From: Bin80 sp965261255
GTDB taxonomy: Bacteria > Bacteroidota > Rhodothermia > Rhodothermales > Bin80
Reading direction: 5' to 3'
Length of the DNA: 64,000 nucleotides
NCBI GenBank assembly: GCA_965261255.1
Contig: CBDHCQ010000004.1
Span: forward strand, 744,001 to 808,000
Below the pieces are notes generated by a model. That model saw nothing but the letters and a program-made list of their open reading frames with translations, made no database searches and was not told where the DNA came from. The position numbers were made by a program, and so were the translations under genes. Position 1 is the stretch's first letter; each line of letters starts with the position of its first letter. Below, in pieces: positions 16,363 to 26,356 of the stretch.

Positions 16363-18405
16363 ATGCGTGCTAATGGTCAGTGTATCGGGATTGACGTAGG
16401 AGGGACATTCACAGATTTTGTGGTGTTGGGTGCTTCTGGGTTGACCGTGCATAAGGTACCAACGACGCCAAGTGATCAGAGCCAAGCCATTCAGCAAGGC
16501 TTGGCAGTGCTTTCAGTAGATCCAGAGGCTCCGGTCATGCACGGCACGACAACCGCGACCAATGCACTTCTGGAACGGCGAGGAGCTCGGACTGCGCTCA
16601 TAACCACACGTGGCTTTGCGGATGTCCTGGCGATCGGCCGACAAAATCGCCCCCAGCTGTATGAGTTTTCTCAGGCAACACGCAATCACCTTGTGCCCCG
16701 CCAGCTTCGTATGCAGGTGGATGAACGCATAGATAGCAAGGGTAACATTCACAGGAAGCTGGATAGATCCTCGCTGTCTGAGGTACTGGAAGTACTCAAC
16801 CAGGAAAAGGTGGAGAGTGTAGCGGTAGTTCTGCTCTTTTCCTTCTTGAATGATGTACACGAACGCAGTATTGCGGCCGCATTGGCCGAGGAGTTCCCGG
16901 ATGTACCTGTTTCGCTTAGCGTAGATCTCCTGCCTGAGTACAGAGAGTACGAGCGCACAACAACAACGGTCATTAATGCGTATGTGCGGCCTCTCGTGAT
17001 GAGCTATTTAACGCGTCTCAGGCGCGTACTCAGTGGTAGATCACTCAAGGTCATGCAATCCAGTGGTGGTACACTGGATGCACAACAGGCATCTAAACAG
17101 GCATCCAGATTGGTTCTGAGTGGACCTGCAGGTGGAGTTGTAGGGGCATTTGCTTTGGCTCGACAGGCACTCAGCACTTCCAGTCCCCACATAATTACTT
17201 TTGATATGGGAGGCACCAGTACAGACGTAGCACTTTGTCCTGGCGGAATACCACAGACGACCGAAGGCATAATTTGCGATCTACCACTTCGACTGCCGTC
17301 TACACAGATCCATACAGTCGGTGCAGGTGGAGGTAGCCTGGCGTACGTTGATTCAGGAGGTATACTGCGTGTAGGTCCCCAAAGTGCAGGTGCAGTGCCC
17401 GGTCCGGTTTGTTACGGTCAGGGCGGCCAAACTCCCACTGTAACGGATGCCAATCTGGTACTTGGTCGTTTGATACCATCACAATTTCTCGGCGGAGACT
17501 CTGCGCGTCCATTAGATGTTCAGGCGGCATATAGAGCGATTGCACATCTTGGCCAGCCCCTTAAGCTTTCTCCTGAAGAGACTGCACTCGGTATTGTACG
17601 AGTTGCGAACGCAACCATGGAACGGGCATTACGACGCGTATCCGTTGAATGTGGTTACGATCCAAGATCGTATATCTTGGTTCCCTTCGGCGGGGCAGGG
17701 CCGTTGCACGCATGTGCAATTGCCGATTCATTAGGTGTGAAAAAAATTCTGATTTCGCGTCATCCCGGTGTACTCAGTGCACTTGGTTTATTAATGGCAG
17801 ATATCACAAGTGACGTATCGCAAGCGTTACTATCTACCACAGAGGAGCTTTTTCGCAATCCTGAACGTCTCGAGAATTCAATCAATCAGCTGAAGCCCAT
17901 TGTACTATCCCGCTTGGACTCAGACACAGAGGAGGTTCAGTTGGATTGCAGTCTTGATTTGCGGTACTCAGGGCAAAGTTACGAGCTCACGGTGCCTCTG
18001 AGTTTGCCGGTTGCACCAGAAAACATTCGTATTTCGATAGAAGCGTTTCATTCGGCGCATCACATGCGTTATGGGTACAGTGCACCAGAACTTCCCGTAG
18101 AGTCCGTGGCCGTGCGACTACGGGCCACGGTGCCCCGGGAGAAAGTATTACCCACACCGGCAACAACAACTGCCTCTCCCTTCGATATAGCCCAAGCACC
18201 AAAAACGCCCGTGTACTTTACAGCAGATGGGCCGATGTCGATTCCTGTCCTAAAACGTGATGCACTGGTAGGAGGATGTACGTTTATAGGCCCTGCACTG
18301 ATTGTGCAGTATGATTCAACAGTAGTCATGCCTCCGGGCTGGGATGCCGAGGTTGATCAATGGCACAACCTACATCTTAAATGTGGCACAGATCATGGAA
18401 ATTGA
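16363..18405 (+). CDS. hyuA: Hydantoinase/5-oxoprolinase family protein, subunit A (HyuA type)
   Basis: 680 residues. The ATPase fold of the ASKHA type is evident: CIGIDVGGTFTDFVV at the N-terminus (phosphate 1), MHGTTTATNALLERRGA, MQSSGGTLDAQ, LSGPAGGVVGA, FDMGGTSTDVAL and GAGGGSLAYVDSGG, with the C-terminal barrel after residue 480. HyuA/HyuB complexes hydrolyse N-methylhydantoin, 5-oxoproline or related cyclic amides using ATP; acetone carboxylase is a distant relative. Its last 11 bases overlap the hyuB start. The true substrate cannot be told from the sequence. Confidence 0.93.
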   Translation: MRANGQCIGIDVGGTFTDFVVLGASGLTVHKVPTTPSDQSQAIQQGLAVLSVDPEAPVMHGTTTATNALLERRGARTALITTRGFADVLAIGRQNRPQLYEFSQATRNHLVPRQLRMQVDERIDSKGNIHRKLDRSSLSEVLEVLNQEKVESVAVVLLFSFLNDVHERSIAAALAEEFPDVPVSLSVDLLPEYREYERTTTTVINAYVRPLVMSYLTRLRRVLSGRSLKVMQSSGGTLDAQQASKQASRLVLSGPAGGVVGAFALARQALSTSSPHIITFDMGGTSTDVALCPGGIPQTTEGIICDLPLRLPSTQIHTVGAGGGSLAYVDSGGILRVGPQSAGAVPGPVCYGQGGQTPTVTDANLVLGRLIPSQFLGGDSARPLDVQAAYRAIAHLGQPLKLSPEETALGIVRVANATMERALRRVSVECGYDPRSYILVPFGGAGPLHACAIADSLGVKKILISRHPGVLSALGLLMADITSDVSQALLSTTEELFRNPERLENSINQLKPIVLSRLDSDTEEVQLDCSLDLRYSGQSYELTVPLSLPVAPENIRISIEAFHSAHHMRYGYSAPELPVESVAVRLRATVPREKVLPTPATTTASPFDIAQAPKTPVYFTADGPMSIPVLKRDALVGGCTFIGPALIVQYDSTVVMPPGWDAEVDQWHNLHLKCGTDHGN

Positions 18406-19969
18406 TCCCATTCTTCTCGAAATCTATAGACACCGATTCATCGGCGTGGCCGAAGAAATGGGTGTCACGCTTCAGCGCACTGGATACTCTCCCAATATTA
18501 AGGAGCGCCTAGACTATTCCTGTGCGGTCTTTGACACGGAGGGCAATATGGTTGCCCAAGCAGCACATATCCCGGTTCATTTGGGAGCAATGCCCGCGAG
18601 TTGCGAGGTCGCGCTAAGGACGTTCACACATTGGGGGCCGGGTGATGTGGTTATTCTGAATGATCCTTTTGATGGGGGGAATCATTTGCCTGACATAACG
18701 ATGATCTCACCGGTTTTTGCCGGCGATGAGCCCATTTTCTTTGTTGCAAGCCGTGCACATCATGCAGATGTTGGCGGTATGAGCCCAGGTTCGCTCCCGT
18801 TGTCTACCGAGCTCTTCCAAGAAGGAATAATTATTCCGCCTACCAAGCTATATGAAGCGGGTAAGCTGAATGAGGGTGTGTTGCGGATGATACTTGCCAA
18901 TGTGCGGACCCCCACCGAGCGTCGGGGGGATTTGGCGGCGCAGCAGGCCGCACATGCAGTCGGAGAGCGGCGTTTACAAGGGCTCGTAGAAGAGCATGGA
19001 GAACTCGAAGTTTGCGCGTATGCTCGTCATTTGCAGGCGTACAGTGAACGGTTAGTACGTAGTGCAATCCAGACTTGGCCAGATGGGATTTATGTTTTTG
19101 AAGACATGTTGGAGCTACCAGATGACCAAGATGCCATTATCAGAGTGTCTGTTCAGATTACAGGTAGTAATATAGTGTTTGATTTTGAGGGCACAGATGC
19201 GACATTACATGCACCGTTGAACACCGTACTGGCAGTTACAGCATCTGCATGCTATTATGTTGTGCTCTGTCTGGTTGAAGAAGATGTCCCGGCAAACGCC
19301 GGTTGTTTTGCCCCAGTCAATGTGAAAGCCCCCGAAGATACATTAGTTAATGCATCCAGACCTGCAGCAGTTGCGGGAGGCAATGTGGAAACCTCACAGC
19401 GAATTACGGATGCGGTTCTTGGAGCCCTAGCACGGGCGTTGCCAGCGCGTGTACCGGCCGCGGGGCAAGGAACCATGAATAATGTGACGATAGGGGGTAA
19501 AAACACAGACGAGACCTCTTATGCGTACTACGAAACTCTTGGCGGCGGTATGGGAGCTGCACCCGACGCGAATGGTCTAAGTGGCGTGCATGTGCACATG
19601 AGCAATACACTTAACACGCCGGTTGAGGCACTGGAAATGCAATTTCCATTCCGGATCAGAGAATATGCACTTATTCAGGGAAGCGGGGGTTCTGGCCGAT
19701 ATAACGGGGGAGAGGGGCTTGTGCGGGAGTATGGATTCCTGGAGCCAGCCACAGTAACCATGCTCAGTGCGCGTCGTCGTCATGCGCCGTGGGGCCTGTA
19801 CGGCGGCGATCCTGGCCGTAAAGGCCGGAACACACTGATTGGTGCAACCGGTAAAGAGACAGAATTGCCCGGTTTGTTTACGCGGAGATTAAAAGCAGGT
19901 GACCGGCTTCGTATTGAAACCCCGGGCGGAGGAGGTCATTCGTCCGCCAGAAACTCGCGCAGTACATAG
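18395..19969 (+). CDS. hyuB: Hydantoinase/5-oxoprolinase family protein, subunit B (HyuB type)
   Basis: 524 residues from the ATG at 18395; an upstream in-frame TTG inside hyuA would add 17 residues that do not match the family. The start MEIDPILLEIYRHRFIGVAEEMGVTLQRTGYSPNIKER is the classic HyuB N-terminus, and NDPFDGGNHLPDITMISPVF, RAHHADVGGMSPGS and the C-terminal GGSGRYNGGEGLVREY and TPGGGGH blocks follow. It partners HyuA. The 3' end overlaps the convergent aconitase gene by 34 bases. Confidence 0.93.
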   Translation: MEIDPILLEIYRHRFIGVAEEMGVTLQRTGYSPNIKERLDYSCAVFDTEGNMVAQAAHIPVHLGAMPASCEVALRTFTHWGPGDVVILNDPFDGGNHLPDITMISPVFAGDEPIFFVASRAHHADVGGMSPGSLPLSTELFQEGIIIPPTKLYEAGKLNEGVLRMILANVRTPTERRGDLAAQQAAHAVGERRLQGLVEEHGELEVCAYARHLQAYSERLVRSAIQTWPDGIYVFEDMLELPDDQDAIIRVSVQITGSNIVFDFEGTDATLHAPLNTVLAVTASACYYVVLCLVEEDVPANAGCFAPVNVKAPEDTLVNASRPAAVAGGNVETSQRITDAVLGALARALPARVPAAGQGTMNNVTIGGKNTDETSYAYYETLGGGMGAAPDANGLSGVHVHMSNTLNTPVEALEMQFPFRIREYALIQGSGGSGRYNGGEGLVREYGFLEPATVTMLSARRRHAPWGLYGGDPGRKGRNTLIGATGKETELPGLFTRRLKAGDRLRIETPGGGGHSSARNSRST

Positions 19970-22650
19970 TGCAGGATACCACCATTACGATAGTATTCAA
20001 CTTCAACTGGTGTGTCCAGACGTGAGCGCGTAGCGAAGCGGATCTCTTCTCCTCCTGGGCGTACAGCGATGACTTCAACGGTTCCTCCCGCCTTCTCCGG
20101 CGGAGCCAAGCTATAGGATTCGGTACCGTTTAGGCCAAGGGTATCGGCATTTTCACCTTCCAAGAATTCCAGAGGCAGTACTCCCATCCCAATCAGGTTG
20201 GAGCGGTGGATACGTTCAAAGCTCTCGACGATCACGGCGCTGACTCCTAAGAGAATGGTTCCCTTGGCAGCCCAGTCCCGACTTGATCCCATACCGTAGT
20301 CTTTACCGCCGAGGACGATCAAGGGTACGCCCGCTTCTTGGTAACGCATGGACGCATCGTAGATAGACATGACTTCATCATTGTTGATGAAACAACGGGT
20401 TATACCGCCTTCGGTACCGGGTACCAGTTCGTTCTTTATGCGAATATTACCAAAAGTGCCGCGCATCATGACCTCATGATTACCACGCCTGGATCCAAAT
20501 GAGTTAAAGTTACGCAGGGTTACACCATTGGAGTTCAGGTACACACCGGCGGGGGACTCTCTTGGGATAGCACCTGCTGGCGAGATATGATCCGTTGTTG
20601 TTGAATCTCCCAGCTTAGCCAGTACGCGGGCGTCTTCTATGGGGGCCATTTCGGGGGCCTCACGTGTCAGGCCGACGAAGAATGGAGGTTCTTGGATGTA
20701 AGTGGATTCATCGCTCCATTCGTACAGAGACCCGCTGGGGATCTCAATTGCGTTCCATGTTTCGTTGGAGGTCTCTATACCTCCATATTCTTCCAGGAAT
20801 AATTCAGGAGTTATGGAGGCTTCAATCGCTTCAGAAATCTCCTCGGTGGTTGGCCAGATATCCCGCAGATATACATCTTTGCCTGCGAGGTCTTTGCCAA
20901 GCGGTTCACGGGTAAGATCAATATCTACGGTACCTGCCAGTGCGTACGCAACTACGAGTGGGGGCGAGGCGAGGTAATTCGCCTGTACAAGCGCATGAAT
21001 ACGGCCCTCAAAGTTACGGTTACCGCTTAGCACACCTGCGACGACCAGATCGCCCTGGCGCACAGCATTGCTCACGACCTCCGGCAATGGACCGGAATTA
21101 CCGATACAAGTAGTACAACCATAACCGACCAGGTCAAAACCTAGTTGCGCCAGATAAGGCATCAGGTTAGCATTGTGGAGATACTCGGTTACCACACGTG
21201 ATCCTGGTGCTAAACTGGTCTTGACATAAGGTGCTGTTTTCAGTCCGCGTTCGACCGCTTTTTTTGCCACGAGACCCGCGCCGATCATCACGCTCGGGTT
21301 GCTGGTATTCGTGCAGCTGGTGATTGCTGCAATTGCAACATCTCCGTTGTGCAATGGATCTGGAAAGTCGGGCATTTCTACTGCACGCCCCAGGTCGGAT
21401 GCCTGGCGTCCAAATCCCTGCGGTCCGGCGGGCGCAGCAAATGACTTGCGGAATGATTGGCCCAGGCTGGGAATCGGAATGCGGTCCTGTGGTCGTTTTG
21501 GTCCGGCCACGCTTGGAACCACATCGCCCAAGTCCAATGCCAGAACATCCAGATATTCCGGTTCGGGTGCATCAGGAGTCAGAAAGAGCCCTTGGTCCTT
21601 TGTGAATCGTTCAACCAATTCAATCAAATCATCATCCCGCCCTGTGCGTCGCAGGTACCCGAGTGTGATCTCATCAACGGGGAAGAATCCCATCGTAGCA
21701 CCGTACTCGGGGGACATGTTACTGATCGTAGCACGATCAGGCACAGAAAGTGCTTGAATACCTGGACCAAAAAATTCGACAAATCGTCCTACGACACCAT
21801 AGGAACGAAGCATTTGTGTGACGGTGAGCACCATGTCAGTAGCTGTAGCCCCTTCGGGCAACTCACCAGTAAGCCGGAATCCAACCACCTCTGGCATGAG
21901 CATATAGATTGGTTGACCGAGCATGACGGCCTCTGCTTCAATTCCGCCAACGCCCCAACCCACGACTCCCAGACCATTGATCATTGTCGTATGGGAATCT
22001 GTGCCTACCAGAGAATCCGGGAATGCCACGACTTGTCCGTTTTCCGTCCCAGTCCACACGCAACGGGCTACATACTCCAGGTTTACTTGATGACAGATCC
22101 CGCTTGCGGGAGGCACTACGTAGAAATTATCAAATGCCTGTTGCCCCCAGCGAAGAAACTCGTACCGCTCCCGGTTACGTCGAAACTCATGGTCGGAGTT
22201 TAGCTGCAGTGCCTCAGGAATTCCGTAGTAATCTACCTGAACGCTGTGGTCTATTATAAGGTGTACTGGTACACGCGGATTAATTGCTGAGGGATTGCCG
22301 CCTGCACGTGCCATGGCACTACGCATTGCGGCAAGGTCTACGACTGCGGGCACACCGGTGAAGTCTTGCAACAGCACACGTGCCGGTGAGAAGGGCACTT
22401 CCGCACGTAAGGGAGCTTTGGGGTTATATCTCGCCAATTGCTCAACATTCTCCGGAGTTACTGTAAACCCGTCACAGCCTCGCAGCACGGCCTCCAGCAT
22501 TACCCGAATGGAGTACGGGAGTCGGTCAAGTGAGTATCCTGACACATCAAGTGCGTCGAGACGATACATCAACGCAGGCCCTTGCGGGGTTTCGAAGGAA
22601 GTTCTCGTACCGAAATAATCAGTTTTTCTGGCTTGGACCGTCGTGCCCAT
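19936..22650 (-). CDS. acnA: Aconitate hydratase A
   Basis: 904 residues, full length for AcnA/IRP-type aconitases. The 4Fe-4S ligands are visible as SCTNTSNPSVM and YGCTTCIGN. Other signature blocks are VGTDSHTTMINGLGVVGWGVGGIEAE and, in the swivel domain, GGKDYGMGSSRDWAAKGT and SFERIHRSNLIGMGVLPLEF. It interconverts citrate and isocitrate in the TCA cycle in the cytoplasm. It stands alone on the minus strand; its stop lies inside hyuB. No other TCA gene is nearby. Confidence 0.97.
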   Translation of the reverse strand: MGTTVQARKTDYFGTRTSFETPQGPALMYRLDALDVSGYSLDRLPYSIRVMLEAVLRGCDGFTVTPENVEQLARYNPKAPLRAEVPFSPARVLLQDFTGVPAVVDLAAMRSAMARAGGNPSAINPRVPVHLIIDHSVQVDYYGIPEALQLNSDHEFRRNRERYEFLRWGQQAFDNFYVVPPASGICHQVNLEYVARCVWTGTENGQVVAFPDSLVGTDSHTTMINGLGVVGWGVGGIEAEAVMLGQPIYMLMPEVVGFRLTGELPEGATATDMVLTVTQMLRSYGVVGRFVEFFGPGIQALSVPDRATISNMSPEYGATMGFFPVDEITLGYLRRTGRDDDLIELVERFTKDQGLFLTPDAPEPEYLDVLALDLGDVVPSVAGPKRPQDRIPIPSLGQSFRKSFAAPAGPQGFGRQASDLGRAVEMPDFPDPLHNGDVAIAAITSCTNTSNPSVMIGAGLVAKKAVERGLKTAPYVKTSLAPGSRVVTEYLHNANLMPYLAQLGFDLVGYGCTTCIGNSGPLPEVVSNAVRQGDLVVAGVLSGNRNFEGRIHALVQANYLASPPLVVAYALAGTVDIDLTREPLGKDLAGKDVYLRDIWPTTEEISEAIEASITPELFLEEYGGIETSNETWNAIEIPSGSLYEWSDESTYIQEPPFFVGLTREAPEMAPIEDARVLAKLGDSTTTDHISPAGAIPRESPAGVYLNSNGVTLRNFNSFGSRRGNHEVMMRGTFGNIRIKNELVPGTEGGITRCFINNDEVMSIYDASMRYQEAGVPLIVLGGKDYGMGSSRDWAAKGTILLGVSAVIVESFERIHRSNLIGMGVLPLEFLEGENADTLGLNGTESYSLAPPEKAGGTVEVIAVRPGGEEIRFATRSRLDTPVEVEYYRNGGILHYVLREFLADE

Positions 22651-23298
22651 AACTTTATATCAATGGTGATCAATTGAGAGACCAAGTGAACGAATTTCGA
22701 GGTCCATTGTTTGGCACGGGCCCGGTCTGTGGCTTGGATTGCTCCGGAGCAGCAGGTCAGTTTTGGTGCCTCTTACCCCGAGAGGATTTTCCAATTGTAC
22801 CCGGAAAACAAGGGCATCACAAAATATTCGTGTAATTAGGCGTCGTTTAGACAGAATTCCCTTACATTTGGCGAGTTATCTGCTATTTACAAACATTCCA
22901 TCCATATTGTGTAGGGCACAAGTGTCGGCGTAATGTGTAATACATATGGTGTTGCACATTATGTCCTTAACGTCACACTGACTATTAGTTCTCCCGCATC
23001 ATGGCAAAAGTATTGGACATTGTTACCAAACCTCAACCAAGAATTGGGGCATCCCCGTGCTAGTCTGGAATCTGAACTATGCACATGGTGTGGATTATGC
23101 GAATCACTTGAAAGAATCTGAGGACAGTTTCTAATATAATCTGGTGTGCTCCCAGTGATCGTGTTTCATCTTGAATCAGTACGACAGAACATCTTCGTCA
23201 CAATCGGAACAGATTCTTGCTCTCCGAACCCCATGTTTAGCGTGTAATGCTTTTACCGGTGTACTAGTTTATTGATAATTCTATGGATCTCTGACCTG
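22651..23298. other. Divergent intergenic region between acnA and the DUF488 gene
   Basis: About 650 bases without a credible gene. It must hold the acnA promoter and probably that of the DUF488 pair. The only clear structure is an inverted repeat TAATGTG (22931-22937) / CACATTA (22955-22961), spaced 17 bases, a possible regulator site. Confidence 0.4.
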
Positions 23299-24165
23299 AT
23301 GTTAATAAGAGAAAAGATTGTTCTGAAACTGTTGAATCAGCTACCCCGGCCCGTATCTAGGACCGTATTTGTCAAGCTTGTATTCCTTCTCCGAAATGAA
23401 ACTTCACTAAGGAATATGTCAAGCTTTTACGACTTTGTTCCGTACAAATATGGTCCGTTTTCTTTCACCCTATACCGCGAATTGGAGCGGCTGAAGAGCA
23501 ATGGGTACGTTAGAGAAGTTGAGGGTAAATTGGCACCATTGCCATTAGTTGCTTCTGCGGAACCATTGGCTCCTTTGGGTAAAGCCGCTGTGCGCCATGT
23601 TGTTGGAAATTATGGAAACACTAGTAGACAGGCAATTTTGGAAGATGTTTACAAACGGTATCCCTGGTTTGCATTCAAGAGCGAATTACCCCAGCGAAAA
23701 TTTGCATCCATTGAACCTCCTTTGGAGGCATCGCCCGCTGTATACACATCGGGGTATGAGGGAATGTCTGTTGAGGCATTCTTCAACCGGTTGCTTGAGC
23801 GGGGAATTCGATTGCTCATTGATGTAAGAGCCAATCCGGTTTCGCGTAAATACGGGTTCGCAGGCTCTCGCCTACGCCAATTTTGTGAACGGCTGGGACT
23901 CTCATATCGGCATGAGCCCCGCGTGGGGATACCCCGAGGGGAACGGTCCGAACTTAATGATTTGGCCTCGTACCGCCGTCTGTTTCGTCACTATGAGGAT
24001 TCTATTCTTTCTGTGCAACCCAAGAAAATATCCGAATTGGGTAGGATAATGTCTGAAAATCCGTCTGTTCTCGTATGCTTTGAAAAAGATATTGAGCGAT
24101 GTCACCGAGGGTGTCTGGCACCTTACATTGCGCGCGAATCCGGCCTAAAAGTAATCCATCTATGA
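23299..24165 (+). CDS. DUF488 family protein with N-terminal winged-helix-like domain
   Basis: 288 residues from the ATG at 23299, the first ATG in frame. Residues 1-120 are basic and helical and resemble a winged-helix or PadR-like nucleic-acid-binding domain (SRTVFVKLVFLLRNE, YKYGPFSFTLYRELERLKSNGYV). Residues ~150-288 are DUF488: YTSGYEGMSVEAFFNRLLERGIRLLIDVRANPVSRKYGF, GLSYRHEP, and VCFEKDIERCHRG with the C...CHR motif. DUF488 function is unproven; members occur in accessory and stress loci. The stop overlaps the next ATG (ATGA), so the two proteins are probably made together. Confidence 0.82.
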   Translation: MLIREKIVLKLLNQLPRPVSRTVFVKLVFLLRNETSLRNMSSFYDFVPYKYGPFSFTLYRELERLKSNGYVREVEGKLAPLPLVASAEPLAPLGKAAVRHVVGNYGNTSRQAILEDVYKRYPWFAFKSELPQRKFASIEPPLEASPAVYTSGYEGMSVEAFFNRLLERGIRLLIDVRANPVSRKYGFAGSRLRQFCERLGLSYRHEPRVGIPRGERSELNDLASYRRLFRHYEDSILSVQPKKISELGRIMSENPSVLVCFEKDIERCHRGCLAPYIARESGLKVIHL

Positions 24166-24986
24166 TCCAATCCACCCCTGAGCAACATACGCTTCGCGTT
24201 CTAATCACTGTGAAGACGTACCCTATACCTTCTACAACGTACGACGAACTGGTCTGTACTGCGGGAGTGACTGAGACAGGTGACTTTGTACGCCTTTACC
24301 CGATTAATTTTCGAGATTTACCATTCGGTCAGCAGTACAAAAAATACCAGTGGATTGAGGTGAAAGCCTCAAAACATACTGTGCGTGACAACCGGAAGGA
24401 GAGCTATCGACCGGACAGCGAGTCAATCCAGATCGGAGATCTCATAAAATCAAATCCCGGTAACTGGCGCGATCGAAGTCGGTATGTATTGCAGAACAAG
24501 GCAAGGTCTATGGAAGATCTCTGGGACCGCCGGAGATCTGACCAGACATCTCTTGGAATCTTCAAGCCCAAGAATATTTCTGATCTGGTCATTCAGCCCG
24601 ATAAGCCAGATTGGAAGCCAAAAGTTCTCGCTGACTTTAGGCAGTATAGAATATTTGAAAATCGCACGAACAGCCGCGAGCCACTACGGAAGGTACCCTT
24701 CAAATTCACGTATAGGTTCCATTGCAATGATGAAAATTGCAATGGACATAATATGAGCATTTTTGATTGGGAAGTCGGAGCTCTGTTTTGGAGAATGGTG
24801 GATGAGGGGATGACCCACGAGAGTGCTGCAGAAGGAGTGAAACGGAGATTCTTGGAAGATCTTTGCGGAGATGACAGGGATACTCATTTCTTCGTGGGAA
24901 CGACTCGTGATCATCCTTATCCCAAGAGTTGGATTATCCTTGGAGTCTATTACCCTAAAGTCGAGCTCCCAAGCCTTTTTGATTAA
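24162..24986 (+). CDS. Hypothetical protein coupled to DUF488 gene
   Basis: 274 residues; ATG at 24162 overlaps the upstream TGA by four bases (ATGA). An in-frame earlier start at 24099 lies within the DUF488 gene. Visible features: an N-terminal domain with LRVLITVKTYPIPSTTYDELVCTAGV and VRLYPINFRDLPFGQQYKKYQWIEV, and a C-terminal motif FHCNDENCNGHNMSIFDWE that looks like a small Cys/His metal site next to a DWE acidic pair. Proteins of this type are recurrent neighbours of DUF488 in my experience of such loci, but no activity is known. Cytoplasmic. Confidence 0.7.
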   Translation: MIQSTPEQHTLRVLITVKTYPIPSTTYDELVCTAGVTETGDFVRLYPINFRDLPFGQQYKKYQWIEVKASKHTVRDNRKESYRPDSESIQIGDLIKSNPGNWRDRSRYVLQNKARSMEDLWDRRRSDQTSLGIFKPKNISDLVIQPDKPDWKPKVLADFRQYRIFENRTNSREPLRKVPFKFTYRFHCNDENCNGHNMSIFDWEVGALFWRMVDEGMTHESAAEGVKRRFLEDLCGDDRDTHFFVGTTRDHPYPKSWIILGVYYPKVELPSLFD

Positions 24987-25643
24987 TTCATTTAGTCCCT
25001 CTGTGGAATCCTTGATTGGCCAATGCGGGGATTAATGATTGTTTTCTCCTGATTGATCACCTAGGCATCCCCAGACTGTACCTCACGCCGGAAAAAAAAT
25101 CCTAGATGATCGTCCAATTGGAATTGTGATCTATTTACTGGGCTGCCGGAGTTCCTTTGGTGACGACGAATCAGTACTGATTCATCTCATCCATATCCAC
25201 TGACCTCAATGAGATACGGCGATTTACCAACCACGAGCCGACGCGGGACTTTACTAAAATCGTTGAACTCCCCAGTCCATTGCGAATTATTCGACCACAT
25301 CTTGGTGTTCCCAAAGATGAAAGGAATTTACGTAACAACTAGTTGTTACTTATGGACACGGTTCTCATAATTATGCATTTCTACTGTAATGCCGAAATGT
25401 CTGCGGAGGTTTTCGTTATCAGAGGAGTCCGTTAGGTGTGGGTTAGGTTGTGGTGAGTGCCACTTGTGGCACCAAGTGCTTCATTAACTCACGCAGTCCA
25501 GCTAGTCGCTTTGGTATCATGTCCACAACCGAGGGATCGCGCAAAGGTTGGGGAAGGTGCCTAATCTTCCTCACATCGGAAAGACATGTGCCCTTGCACA
25601 AGGACCCTAAAGTATCCAGGATCGTACACATGCGCTAGTTCCA
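24987..25643. other. Intergenic region upstream of tRNA-Ala
   Basis: About 650 bases. Two short overlapping frames on opposite strands at 25443-25638 show no recognisable protein. I see no gene, promoter or repeat that I can defend. Confidence 0.4.
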
Positions 25644-25716
25644 GGGGCTATAGCTCAGTTGGTAGAGCGCCTGAATCGCACTCAGGAGGTCAGCGGTTCG
25701 ACTCCGCTTAGCTCCA
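25644..25716 (+). tRNA. tRNA-Ala (anticodon CGC)
   Basis: A full cloverleaf can be drawn: acceptor GGGGCTA/TAGCTCC (one G-T pair), D-arm GCTC/GAGC, anticodon stem CCTGA/TCAGG with loop ATCGCAC giving anticodon CGC (codon GCG), and T-arm AGCGG-TTCGACT-CCGCT. Discriminator A at 25716. The 3' CCA is not fully encoded. Reading GCG with a dedicated tRNA is normal in a genome of moderate GC. Confidence 0.93.
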
Positions 25717-26356
25717 CCTCGTCACTTTATCACGTTCACCTGGATACCGTCAGCTTGTTCTTCGGCAACTACCGGTGCAGGATGTTTGCTGTTTCCATTT
25801 GTCAGGTATTCCGGGTCCGGTAGCCATCTCATACAGTCTGGGGGGGGGGGAGAGGCGGTAACCGAATGACCTTGAGTTCCAGAATATCCCGTTTGTCAGG
25901 TGACATTTATGGGAATTCTACCCACGAGTAAGTCTTTTGCAAAGCTACCATAGTGATTAGGTTCTGCAGAGATCTGGGACATGAATTGGCGCAATTAATC
26001 CAGAGAGCGTGTGTGACGTTATACTTTCGTTGTCGCCTATTGAACGGGGACCAGTTGCCTTAAACGAGGCCCAGTTGCGGTGAATATTGACCCTGATCCA
26101 TGCGAATTACACACGTCAATCTCATGGTTTCTCTTTTTCAGAATATCTGGATCCTGCACTTAGCATTGGGTGATCTGGTTTATTGGACCATGCGCAAAAG
26201 GTAATCCGCGGTGAGGACCGACTTCTCGAACGTCAGGCGCATGTCACTATCATGTGTCCGTGGACACCCATAACTCGGCAAGTACAGATATTTCTGGAAG
26301 GAACTGTATAAAAACAAGTACGGGAACCGTGGACCGGGCTGCAGTTCTCTTGTTTG
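25717..26356. other. Intergenic region between tRNA-Ala and cassette B
   Basis: About 640 bases without a credible gene. It contains a run of 11 G (25840-25850) and the 20-bp direct repeat described separately at 26041-26080. The position next to a tRNA gene is a common insertion point for accessory DNA, but no tRNA-derived direct repeat was found. Confidence 0.4.
26041..26080. repeat. Two 20-bp tandem direct repeats, possible IS21-type end
   Basis: Copies at 26041-26060 and 26061-26080 share the core AACGGGGACCAGTTGC / AACGAGGCCCAGTTGC (14 of 16 bases). IS21-family elements carry multiple terminal repeats of about this length and a similar GGCCAGTTT-like core. No istA or istB gene is present here, so at most an end fragment survives. 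Confidence 0.35.

Noticed and set aside
21299..22203. Rightward reading frames opposite acnA
   Set aside because: They lie wholly antisense to a certain aconitase gene and show no family resemblance.
25840..25850. Run of 11 G as a regulatory or phase-variation tract
   Set aside because: It is in non-coding DNA, not within a promoter I can identify; a sequencing-length error is also possible.
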